Assembly (NCBI GenBank): GCA_023079485.1
Contig: CM041090.1
Span: forward strand, 8,120,519 to 8,184,518
DNA: 64,000 nt
Direction: 5' to 3'
From: Archilochus colubris
Taxonomy: Eukaryota > Chordata > Aves > Apodiformes > Trochilidae
The position numbers and the translations under genes were made by a program. This document shows, in pieces, positions 17,390 to 27,580 of this stretch (positions are counted from its first letter, which is position 1; each line of letters starts with the position of its first letter). The notes under the pieces were generated by a model. The model made no database searches. It was given only the letters and a program-made list of their open reading frames with translations, and was not told where the DNA came from.

Positions 17390-20300
17390 GTGAGTGTCCG
17401 CCGGGCCGCTCCGCGCGGGCAGAGGAGGCGCCGCGGAACGACCGCCGCCCCCGCTCCCGCTGAGGGGGCGCGCTGCTGCCGGGCCGCTCCCCCTCGCTGA
17501 TCGGTACCGATGCGGCGGCCGGGCCGGGCCGGGCCTGTGCCCCGAGCACAGCCACGGGTGTGCCCGGAGGTGGGAGCGGCGGGGAGCGGGGCCGGGGCCG
17601 CTGCCGGGGCGGGAGCTGCGGGCTCCGGTTCCCCGGCGGGGCTGCTGGGCTGGGGGTGGTTGTGTCCGGTGTGTGCCCGCGGCTGCCCCCGCCTCCCGGG
17701 AGGGTCTGTCCCGGGCGCTGGGTGTAACACCGGGGCAGGCAGCTGAAGGCCGCTGCTCGGAGCTCGCTGCAGCTTCGGTTCTGAAGCCCCAGATGAGGTG
17801 TCAGCCGCCAAAGGGCCGCCGCAGGGTCCGGTAGCGAGGAGGTTCCAGTGGCAGGGGATACATTTAACATCCCAAAAGCAGTTATTTGAAAAGCAAGAAA
17901 TCCGAGATTATATGGATAAGAAAAAAAATAATTCACAAATCGCAGCGTAGCTTCCCTTAACCTTTTCAAAGACAACAGTGCTGTACAAGAGGTTGGGCAT
18001 AAAGTGTTAAAAAATAAGGAGGAAGTAAAATGCAGTCAAGTAATTTTCCAGATACTGACAGGAAGCTATTTGTCATTAAATCACACGTCTTCTGCCACAG
18101 CCAAAAAAGGTTCCAATGTTGGAACAAACGCAAATGAGTGAAACTGATCTTTTAATAAAATTGCTGTTTTGATAATGCTGTTCAGTTTCTCTTCAGACCT
18201 TTCCATGACTGGGAGACTTTGCCTTCAGGTGAAAGGTTGCTTCAAATCTTGCATAAAGTTGGGTTGATGCCTCTGTGTAGTCTTTAGAAAAAGGTGCCTC
18301 ATAGGACAGAAAACCTTAGATGTAATATAATAATTATTCCCCTGTTTATGAGCTCAGGACTTACGAAGTAACAGTTAATATGGGAGGATTCACGTGTTAC
18401 ATAGTAAAGGTTCTGTTTTGAAACTTGGTTCAGAAATACATTATTGCATATTCTAAGTCATCTGGTCTCACTCCTGCTCTTTGATAGTGTTCTTTTAATT
18501 CAGTTTACATCTTCAGTCCCTTTTAAAAGAAATCTGTTTTTGTGGGCTTGATATGTCATTGTGGTGAGAAGGTGGTGATGCACAAAGGCTTCATGTTTCC
18601 AAGCCTGGTTTCTAGTAAGTAGACAAATAATGTGGTTGATGATTTAATAGGAATGTAAGGGTGATAAAATAAAGATGGCTTGCTTCTGCAGCAGTTTTTT
18701 TGTTGTTGTGAACTGGCAAAAGAGAAATTCACAGAGTTTGGTTTTGTTGGTTTTTTGCTTTGTTTTGTTTTTTTAATCTTTATGAAGTGGCTTGCTGGTG
18801 TGAGCTTCTGTGCTGGGCAAGATCAGTTACAGAAGCTGCTCCTCGGGCTCCTTGACAGTAAACAAGACTTCATTTAGAGCAATCTTGGAACTGGTGAAAT
18901 CTTGTTTGAACTATATGGTCACCCAGTTTCTGGCAGGTGGTGAACAGAGCAAACTAGTACAGGGTGGTGACAGATATGCTTGTTGTGGAAATACAGAATA
19001 CAGCTATCTTTTTACTCCTTAGCTTTTTTCTTTTTTTCTTTTTTTTTTTAAATAAACATTGAGAAGGTAATTGTGCTTTTCAGTTACAAGTATTTGGTAG
19101 ATATTAATGGAGCTATTCTTATCACATGACATGTAGAAAGCAATGGATTCCACTGTGTAGGTAGAATCTTAATTGCACATACTTTTTCCAAAGTCAGAGA
19201 GGAAGTGCATAAGGCTTCTTTGTGAAGAGTTGACTTGAGTATTGTCCTTTTTGTGTAGTGGCTCTGTGTAGAAAGTGGTATCTTAAGCATAGCTTGTGTT
19301 TTTTGCCGTATCAGTCCTGCTATTTTAGTTGCCTTTAATCAGAAAGATTCTTCAGATTAAAACATACTTGAAAGCAAAGAGGAGAGCAAGGTTTGGATCC
19401 TTCAGCTTCCAATTCTGTATGACAAACCTGTAAGCATGTTACTGGAAGTGAAACATACACAATGCTACAGACAGATCACTAATACCCCTTCTAGGTTCCT
19501 ACTGCTTCTGATTGTCTTAAGTAGCTTGTAAATCTCTTGAGCAGCATATGAAGATACAGAATCATTGTACTTTCTGGTTTTTTTTTTAGACCAGAATGTA
19601 TGACTGCCATGTCCTAGAGCTGTGTACATTCAGCACACAGCATAACACAGAACAGTTATGGTCCTGTGAAGAATTTGCTGTGTTGTCTGAATCTGAGAAG
19701 ATGCCATAGCAGTGAAAGAGCTGAAAAGCAGTACAACTGCCAAAGTAGCAGTGGGTAGTTTGATTTTTGGGGTAGTTTGATTTCTAGTACTTGATAAGTC
19801 ATCAAGAAAAATGAGAACTTTTATTTCCTATTATGGAAATGCTGAAAAACAACTTGGCAGTTTTCCCATCATCTAACAACCTTGTACCTCTGACTGATGA
19901 TGGAGATAAGGATAATAAATTCCCTTGATTTTAAATAAGAATATGAAATTCTATCCTGAAGTGGCTATCCTGGTGTAATGCACTGATGTTTCTTGGTTGC
20001 TTCATATTTTCAGTCATGTCATGTCAGAAAACTTTGTATAAAGTTTTTACCTACTCCCTTTTGATGATGCAGGGCATTGTTATTTCCTCCTCTGCTTAAC
20101 AGGGCTCAGACCATCATGAAGGCTCGTTTGAAAGGAGCACAAACAGGTCGTAACCTCTTGAAGAAAAAATCTGATGCTTTGACACTTCGATTCAGGCAGA
20201 TCCTGAAGAAAATTATTGAGGTAGGTGAATTATAATTTTTCTCTTTGAAAACTGATTTGAAATTTGGCTGTTCTGTCAGCTGTGCACTCCCTAACTTCAT

Positions 20301-23300
20301 TATTAGGTTGGAGGGTAGGACAACTTTGTGGATAACCTGGTTTTTTTTGAGTGAAGCTAGTGAGGACAGATGAGCAGAATTATGTTTTCCTGGCTGCAAT
20401 GATGCAGAAATTTTATGAAGAGTTAATACTCTTCACCTCTTCCCAGCCAGCCCTAAGCTGTGCTTTCTTTTGTGTCCCAAGTTCCCTCTCTTCTTTATTA
20501 CAGGGAATTTACTCTGATGACGCCAAATACTTGAGGAGTGGAATTAACATGTTCTGTAACCCCTTTTTTGTTGCTTTACCTGACTTGCAAGGATACTGCA
20601 GATCTGAAATGGAAAAGGATTAATGATGTGCCTTGTATTTGCTTCCTCTTTTTTGTGTGTGTGTGTGTGTGTGTTTTAAAACAGACTAAGATGCTGATGG
20701 GTGAAGTGATGAGAGAAGCTGCCTTTTCACTTGCTGAAGCAAAGTTTACAGCAGGAGATTTCAGGTGAGGACTGGTGACCTTATGGATGTCCTATTCATG
20801 GGAAAGATCAATCAGCAAATTGGAAAAATTTGGAAAAAACGGAAAAAAGTAAAATTCTTAAATGCACTTAAAGGAAAAAGGAAAAAAAAGAGTGGACAAA
20901 GTAGGACAGGATGAACTGAATTCCTCTGGGCAATGGTGAGAGACTGCAGGAGAGAGATAATTTGCATGATGAAAATGTGTACTCCATTGGAAGCTAAGCA
21001 AAGTGGGAAGAGAAACAGAATTTACTTGATTTTAGAAAGCATTGCTTTTTGCAGCTTGGATTCCAAACTGTAGGGAAACAAGAATTTATAGCAAGAAATT
21101 GGAATATTTTTTATTTTGATCGTTCTTGTGAATTTGGGGGCTGGATGTAATGTGTCATTTTCTCACAATAAGCCATACAGAAATTTTACTAATGTCATAT
21201 TTCATTGGTCTCTCACCAGGGCTAGTGAGGGCTGTGTGTGAGAGGAGAAATAAATCTTTTTTCCTCGAGTAGTATATTTTTAAATTGCATTTTAATAAAA
21301 TACAGTTCTAACTAGGGTGTTGTGTAATTCATTCAAGTGGGTGTAGATCTTGTGGAATAAAGTTGAGTAAGTGTTAATGATTCAGCTGATGTTACTCCCA
21401 GTTGGTTGGGAAGAAGTAAGTTCTCAGACACAGCAGTAATCTCTGTGCTGCTGGAGAAAAGTCTGTTTGCCATTTGGATCAGGTGCTTTTTCCTGTCCTA
21501 ACCAGTCACAGTGTTTAGCTATAAACAAGTCACATTCCATCTGGTAAGCAAACTGTACTTCAGTAAAAGTACAGATGAAGAGTTGGCAAGGGTGAGCTGC
21601 TCTTGGGAGACATTAAGCCACTTTAGAACTCTTCCAGATTAATTGCTGTACTAGCTTAAGTGTGTTCATATGATAGAGTTAGTGGGTAAACACTGATAAA
21701 TTTTCTGAAAGAAGAAATAAATACAAACACAAATTAACAAAATGTTGTGGCCTTGGTTTGCATTAAAGCCTTGAAATTCTTTCACTTCTGTTGTGAAAAG
21801 AATTCTCACAGGTTGGTTAGACTCACTGTTATTAAAATACTTAAATAATTGGCCAGATAACTGGCTAGATTGAGCTATGCTTTTTACACTTGGTGTAATA
21901 CATTTCTAAAGTCACATTTCACAGACTCTGCATCTTCTGCATTTTCAAACATTGCTGAAAACCCATTTCTTTCAAAGCTTCTGTGTTAGATTCAAAGTGT
22001 GTGCAATGAATTGCAGAGAGAACTGAGCTGAAGACTATTTCCAGATCTTTACAGCTGTTTGATAACTACTTCATCTTGTAAAGAATGATGACTTAATGAA
22101 CTACTTCACCTGTCCTTAATAAGATGTGTTTTCATCCTTACAGTACCACTGTGATCCAGAATGTGAACAAAGCTCAGGTCAAGGTCAGAGCTAAAAAAGA
22201 CAATGTAGCAGGTAACTCTTTTCCAGACTATGAGTATGTCAGTTCTTACAGAAATTGTGGGAGGAGACTCTGAAATATGCAGGAATGTATTAAAACACTG
22301 TCTCCTTTTAAAATTTATTTCTCTTATTCATCTAACAGTAGGAAAAGTTGTAATTTACTGGAGATTTTTACATGCAGCATATAATTGTTATATTTAGTTA
22401 CCTTATAACATTAAATGTGTGTAAACTGCAGTCCAATTTCTAGATCTCTACACAAATCCTAATTTCCACAGAGCTTTTCTGAAAAACAGATCAGGAAATT
22501 AAGTATCAAATATCAAAAAAGCTTCAGGAGATTAAGTATCAATAATTGTTGATGAAGAAAACAGGAACAAATAAGGATTGAATGCCTAAAATATCACTTG
22601 AGCAGAGGGCATACATTACTAAACACAAACACAAAAAATCTGAACACTGAATAACCCAGAATACTTCCCTGAATTTCTTACCTGTCTGTATCTGGGATCT
22701 CAGTACAATTCTGAAGTTCCTTACATGTCAGAACCAGCACGACTTGAAGAGTTCCAAGCTATATAGAAAGATATTGGGAGCAAAGCCTCTGAGCTTACAC
22801 AATTTATTAGAGGTAAATGGAGTAAAAGTGGAATAAAATTGCACTTAATATTTCTAAAATCTTTTATGTGTTACACACATTCTTGTTTGCTTTTGCCAGG
22901 TGTAACCTTGCCAGTTTTTGAGCATTACCAGGAAGGAGGGGACAGTAAGTACAAACCAAATACCTTCTTACATGTACTTTTGTCTGTTTTAAGCTAATGC
23001 AAAAATAATTGTCATGTCAATAATCTGTTTATGTCATAGGCATAGGTGTACTTGCTTTCTCTGTATACCTACTTCCTTTTTAATTTCCTAAATCAGTGAG
23101 TTTTTCAGATGAGGTGAAGGCTGGTCTCAAATTACTAGGTTGAGACTGGTTGGTCTTACTGTGGACATGCAGAATGATGGTCTGCAGTTACATAAACCCC
23201 TATAAAGACAATTATTGATGTACAAAGGCTTTACCTTGTCAGTTGCAGTGCTGTATGTATACCAGTGGTTTGTAATGTACTAATTTTTATCTAGTAATAA

Positions 23301-26105
23301 AACAGGTCAGTAGCAATAGCAACAAATAAAACTTTTTTTTTTTTTTTTTTCAGGCTATGAGCTGACTGGCTTGGCCAGAGGTGGAGAACAGCTGGCTAAG
23401 CTGAAGAGGAACTATGCCAAAGCTGTGGAGCTGCTTGTGGAACTGGCCTCTTTACAGGTGGGTGGGAGATGAAAAGAAGGGGATCATTGGTATCTATCTC
23501 AGTGTTCTGAAATGAAAGTAATGGAGTCCCAGTGATGGTAGCTTAATTCTTTGAACTGTGCTGTACTGCTTTAGTCACAGTGCAAAGCTTTTCCAGCCAC
23601 AAAATGGAGTTATATTACCACTTCAAAGTCCCTATTCCTTGATGCTAAGAAGACATTGTCTTTAAGGCGCTGGTATCTGTAACACTAAAGTGCAGTGCTA
23701 AGTGTGCTACTGACATGGGTGGAAAAAATTCTGCTTCTATGAACAATGTATACAGTAGAGTACATTACTCTTACGTTGGCTTTTGTGTATAGAATTGATG
23801 GAAATGCTGAATTTGTCTTGTTGTTTATTAATTATTTAATCCCATTCTATCAGACATCCTTTGTTACTTTGGATGAAGCCATTAAAATAACAAACAGACG
23901 TGTGAATGCAATTGAGCATGGTGAGTATTTTTCCATTTGGGATGCATAGTATTTTTATGTCTCCATGCAAGATGAAGAGTGGGGTCATGGGAGCCACTCT
24001 TTTGACTGCTTTCTTGTTAGTAGGACTTCTTGCCAACTCAAGAAGTCCTCAGAAAACATTATAATGAAGCATATGGCAAGAAAGAACAAAAATTAAAAGC
24101 TCAGTGCAATGGACTGGAGTACGCAGAGATAAATGAATATATGCAAACATGAGAAAATAAGCAGGAATTTGTATTGAGAACCTATAGAGCAAAGATCTCA
24201 CAAACACATTCTGGAGTCTCTGCTTGTGCCTTTGACTTACTTGGTCATGTCTGTTCACTAGAAACAAAAGACAGGATATTTCTATGCATTAAGATGTTCT
24301 AATAGTAGCAGAATAGCTTCTAAAACTGTAATGATGGTGTCCATTGGAGAGCTGGTGACTTTTTCTCTTGGTTTTGGATGGGCTTGCAGAGTAGGCATCC
24401 AGAGACAAAACTTGGTCACCTGAGTTATAGGAAACTAACCAGTCCTCATGTCATACTCTGGCCTTTCGTAATCTGAATTCCTTACCTTTCACATTCCTGA
24501 TTGCAAGTTTGTTTCTTGCAGTTTCACAAGTACTGCTTATGCACAGTCTGCTGTGATGCCTTTTGCTGTAGTGTCCAGGGTGCCTTGATTATTTTATGTC
24601 CAAGTTGCTGATAGCTGGGATTTAATAATCTTTACGTTTACCCAGTAATTAATTTCAGTAAATGATTCTCAAGTGTCCTTTTCAGTACTTTTCATAGACC
24701 TGCTCCTTTGAGCATTCAGGCCTTACCTGCAGTTTATCACTGCAAATTTTACTGTAGAAAAGGTTTCCACTACAGCTTTCCAAATAACTCTGGTAGAGCT
24801 AATAACAACTTTCTCCTTTTTCCTGTGATTCTGACACACAGTGTGCCCATGTTTGGTCTTAAAGCTTTGTTTCATGTCTTGTATCTTCCCCTGGGATGGT
24901 GTTATATTTGTCTTCATGGTGGCTTTTTCAAAGATTTTAATTCTGTTAGTGAAAGTGCTACATTGAACACAAGTTTCTTAAAGAATATGATTCTCCTGGT
25001 TTAGTTCTGGACTTCCTAAGGAAAACAAGTTTGTGTCCTTGTCCATAATGAAACTGTATGATCTCTTTATGAAAGGTATGAAGATTTCTCTTGGCTTCCT
25101 AGGTTACTTTACTGTACTTACCAGGTTAACTTTAAACAAGTGTCTGTGCATTAAGGTAGGTAACTTCCTGGCTAATATGCCTTGTTTATATATATATATA
25201 CTTATATACTTATATATATACTTATATACTTATACTTATTGTTTATATACTTATATACAACTTCCTTGTTTATATATTTTTAGTGATTATTCCCAGGATT
25301 GAGCGTACTCTCTCATACATCATCACAGAACTGGATGAACGAGAACGAGAGGAATTCTACAGGTAAATACCTAAAACAAGACCAGACTGATGTCTTTTTC
25401 TCAAACAGACCATTCCTCAGAAGGGACTTAAAAGAACTACTCACCAAATCTGGTAGCAAACACTGTTAACCATGAGCTGGTTCTTACTACACACTGAGTC
25501 ACCATAAGTGAGCACTTGGAGATCTGCAATTGCTTGTCTGAAGTTTACAAATGAATCCTTCCAGTAGGGTGTACAAAGCTGTTGGCATGAGTCTTCCAGA
25601 GGGAATAACAGGATACAGTATACAAGTGTTCTGCCTTAGGCATCAGTGTTCTGGGCTACATGAGGCAAAAATGTACAACCTGAAATGGAAGAGAATTAGC
25701 TTCATTAGAGGCAAGCGGAGTAGTATAATGCAGCATGGAAGGTCAAGAATGTAATTTATAGTTTGTATCAATAAATAAGTAAATCTACAGAAATGGAGCT
25801 TTTCAATGGCAGCAGCTAGCAATAAAACCCTTTTGCCATTTGTTACAGGATTTTTGTTTTGTGGGAACTTCTCCTGGCACCTTTATCATATCCAAGCTGA
25901 AAGGTTATTTTGTTGCTAGCAAAACGTATTTGTTTCACAGATAAACCCCATCTCTCTTCACAGGTTAAAGAAGATCCAGGAAAAGAAAAAAGTATTGAAA
26001 GAAAAAACAGAGAAAGAACGGGAGCTGCGGAGGGCTGCGGGTGGGGAGCAGGAACCAGCCAGTCTCTTAGCAGAAGAGAAGGATGAAGACCTTCTCTTTG
26101 AGTAA
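17349..26105 (+). CDS. ATP6V1D: ATP6V1D, V-type proton ATPase subunit D
   Basis: Complete coding region, 247 codons plus TAA, in nine exons: 17349-17389, 20103-20220, 20685-20764, 22144-22211, 22900-22944, 23354-23457, 23854-23920, 25284-25362, 25964-26105. All junctions are GT-AG and the frame is continuous. Subunit D is, with subunit F, the central rotor stalk of the cytosolic V1 sector. ATP hydrolysis by the A3B3 ring turns it, and it passes the torque through subunit d to the membrane V0 ring, driving protons into lysosomes, endosomes and secretory organelles. The protein begins [20 protein letters not shown] and is mostly two long helices forming a coiled coil (about residues 10-75 and 120-210), with the conserved [16 protein letters not shown]. 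The lysine-rich end and the acidic tail [10 protein letters not shown] are typical. Length equals the mammalian protein. It diverges from EIF2S1 at a shared CpG island and converges on PALS1. Confidence 0.98.
20103..20220 (+). CDS. ATP6V1D: ATP6V1D exon 2 (residues 14-53)
   Basis: 118 nt, [20 protein letters not shown] to ILKKIIE, first part of the N-terminal rotor helix. Donor GTAGGT. Confidence 0.97.
20655..20674 (+). repeat. (GT)10 microsatellite
   Basis: Ten GT units in ATP6V1D intron 2, ten bases before the exon 3 acceptor. Confidence 0.9.
20685..20764 (+). CDS. ATP6V1D: ATP6V1D exon 3 (residues 54-79)
   Basis: 80 nt, [20 protein letters not shown] to TAGDF. A (GT)10 run lies at 20655-20674, ten bases before the acceptor. 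Confidence 0.97.
22144..22211 (+). CDS. ATP6V1D: ATP6V1D exon 4 (residues 80-102)
   Basis: 68 nt, completes a split Ser, then [20 protein letters not shown] and VA. It leads into the variable middle of subunit D. Confidence 0.97.
22900..22944 (+). CDS. ATP6V1D: ATP6V1D exon 5 (residues 103-117)
   Basis: A 45-nt exon, [14 protein letters not shown], with one base of the next codon. It forms the short middle hairpin region. The small size makes it easy to miss, but both splice sites are good and the frame needs it. Confidence 0.96.
23354..23457 (+). CDS. ATP6V1D: ATP6V1D exon 6 (residues 118-152)
   Basis: 104 nt, [20 protein letters not shown] to LASLQ, the best conserved part and the start of the C-terminal helix. 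The acceptor is preceded by 18 T residues (23333-23350). Confidence 0.97.
23854..23920 (+). CDS. ATP6V1D: ATP6V1D exon 7 (residues 153-174)
   Basis: 67 nt, [20 protein letters not shown] then EH, C-terminal rotor helix. Donor GTGAGT. Confidence 0.97.
25184..25281. repeat. TATA/CTTATA tandem repeat
   Basis: Imperfect TATATACTTATAC units in ATP6V1D intron 7, reaching the exon 8 acceptor. Confidence 0.8.
25284..25362 (+). CDS. ATP6V1D: ATP6V1D exon 8 (residues 175-200)
   Basis: 79 nt, [20 protein letters not shown] to EEFY. The upstream intron end is a TATA/CTTATA repeat (about 25184-25281). Confidence 0.97.
25964..26105 (+). CDS. ATP6V1D: ATP6V1D exon 9 (residues 201-247) and stop
   Basis: [14 protein letters not shown], a charged coiled-coil end, then [14 protein letters not shown] and TAA at 26103-26105. 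Confidence 0.97.
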
Positions 26106-26830
26106 CCCAGCACAGGTGCTGTATATGGGGCAGGGGAGCCAGGATACACAATGTCTGTCCAATTGCAATATAATTCAGGACATGCTGCCTCAACAATACT
26201 TACGTAGCTTCTAAGGTGGTGTGTAAGTGTTGAGTTCAGTGGATTGTGGATTTCTCCTGGGAGATTAGAAACCTGGGACCTGGACTGGACAGGAGGAAAA
26301 GGAGACACAGTCAGGTGCTTTACTATCAGCAAAACGTTCTGTTGTGGGCTCAGCCTGTTTCTTCACTTAGTAGGAATGACTGTCCCTAGCTGTGGTTTTT
26401 GCAGGTTGTGTCTAAATTTGCCTAATCAGATTCCTTTTTAATTGTTCCCCTTCCTTGTGCACGGAGAGCACAATGTTACTTAGGGAGGGGGATGCACGTA
26501 TTGTTCTTTACTGCTGAAGTATTAATGTTCAGGTTGCTCAAGGCAGGTACTGGGATAGCTTGAGTCAAATGTCCGTAAAAGCAAGTCTAGTTTTCTAACC
26601 TGTTGATGAAATCCACAGTCCTATGTGAATTTTGTTGCACAGTTGCTATCATTGGCCTAAAACATCTACAGTTCTAATTAGAGGTTCTGCTAACTTGTGT
26701 ACTGTCTGTGCTAGAAACAAGTAAAAGTTTTAAATGTTAACTGTCTGGTGTATGGCTCAAGTTGCTAGAAGATGGTACTCTTAAAAGCTTGACATGTTGA
26801 TTTAAAAATAAAACCTTCACTTTATCCCCT
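26106..26830 (+). other. ATP6V1D: ATP6V1D 3' UTR
   Basis: Runs from the stop codon to just beyond the AATAAA at 26807-26812. No other good signal lies closer. The end position is inferred. Confidence 0.75.
26807..26812 (+). terminator. ATP6V1D: ATP6V1D poly(A) signal (AATAAA)
   Basis: AATAAA about 700 nt after the stop codon, placed before the convergent PALS1 3' end. Confidence 0.75.
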
Positions 26831-27580
26831 ACCCCCAACTCAGGAGCCACCCTGGACACATCTCTTTCAGCCTGTGCCCTCATTCGCTTGAGCTTTACCA
26901 CTTTGGAGATTTAACCAGGCTTCCTCCTGGCACAAACACACAGAAACTCTTCTCAACTATCCAGCTACCTGTTGCCCCACATATTCATAGCAACCAGTAG
27001 GCTGGCAAGCAAGGAAGGGCTGAACATACAGTAGTCCATCTGTGCTGTGATTCTTCATGTCCTAAGCTGATCAGGGGAGTCTAGGAGAGTGGCTGATAAG
27101 CAGGCTGCCACTCAGGGGCTGTTTTCCTAAAGACACTCATTTTCAATCAGCAAACTGAACACACACTGTGTTCACACACACTGAACAATGCTGCTACATT
27201 GTCTCTGGTACTACTCCTCTCTTCAAGGCAAGCATCTCATTTTTAACATGATCCAGCCTCAAGCTGCAAGTACAGGGTAAGTGCAAGGAAATTAATTTCT
27301 GTTTATGCCTTTAAAAAGTAATTTTATAATTCCATGAAGCATAAGGCTATTTCTTTTTCTTTTGAAGCTGAGGGCAGCACACTCCATACTGTGTGTTAAG
27401 TTATAGGTCCAGCTTGTAAGAGTGAAACTGGAGATATGAAGACGTTACCTCTCCCACTGGATGCAAGGCTTCAGGTGGAACAGAGAACATCCTCTAGGGC
27501 ACTGATGGGTCATAGCATCTTTCACACATTATTCAGCAAAATGGCAGAAAGATGACTACAAAGATCCAACACAAAGATCC
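26831..27580. other. gap between convergent ATP6V1D and PALS1 ends
   Basis: About 750 bp without open frames or repeats that I recognise, separating the inferred 3' ends of the two convergent genes. Confidence 0.55.

Larger units (their letters stand above)
16420..17830. promoter_or_regulatory. CpG island, bidirectional EIF2S1 / ATP6V1D promoter
   Basis: Very GC-rich and dense in CpG, in sharp contrast to the flanks. It holds the EIF2S1 non-coding exon on the minus strand and the ATP6V1D start codon on the plus strand, so transcription leaves in both directions from within about 350 bp. Elements seen: GC boxes at 17227-17236 and 17269-17276, CCAAT at 17135-17139 overlapping a CRE-like TGACGTC at 17139-17145, an E-box CACGTG at 17170-17175, a CTCF-like core at 17053-17064, and two X-box-like palindromes at 16857-16869 and 17018-17033. 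No TATA box. Long open frames here are effects of base composition. Confidence 0.9.
17390..25963 (+). other. ATP6V1D: ATP6V1D introns
   Basis: Introns at 17390-20102 (first part in the CpG island), 20221-20684, 20765-22143, 22212-22899, 22945-23353, 23458-23853, 23921-25283 and 25363-25963. A local duplication around AAGTATCAA lies at about 22496-22545. Nothing else recognised. Confidence 0.6.

Noticed and set aside
16178..17975. Many long overlapping open frames on both strands (up to 282 codons)
   Set aside because: They lie in the CpG island, where stop codons are rare. The peptides are proline-, arginine- and alanine-rich and shift frame freely. The only coding sequence here is ATP6V1D exon 1.
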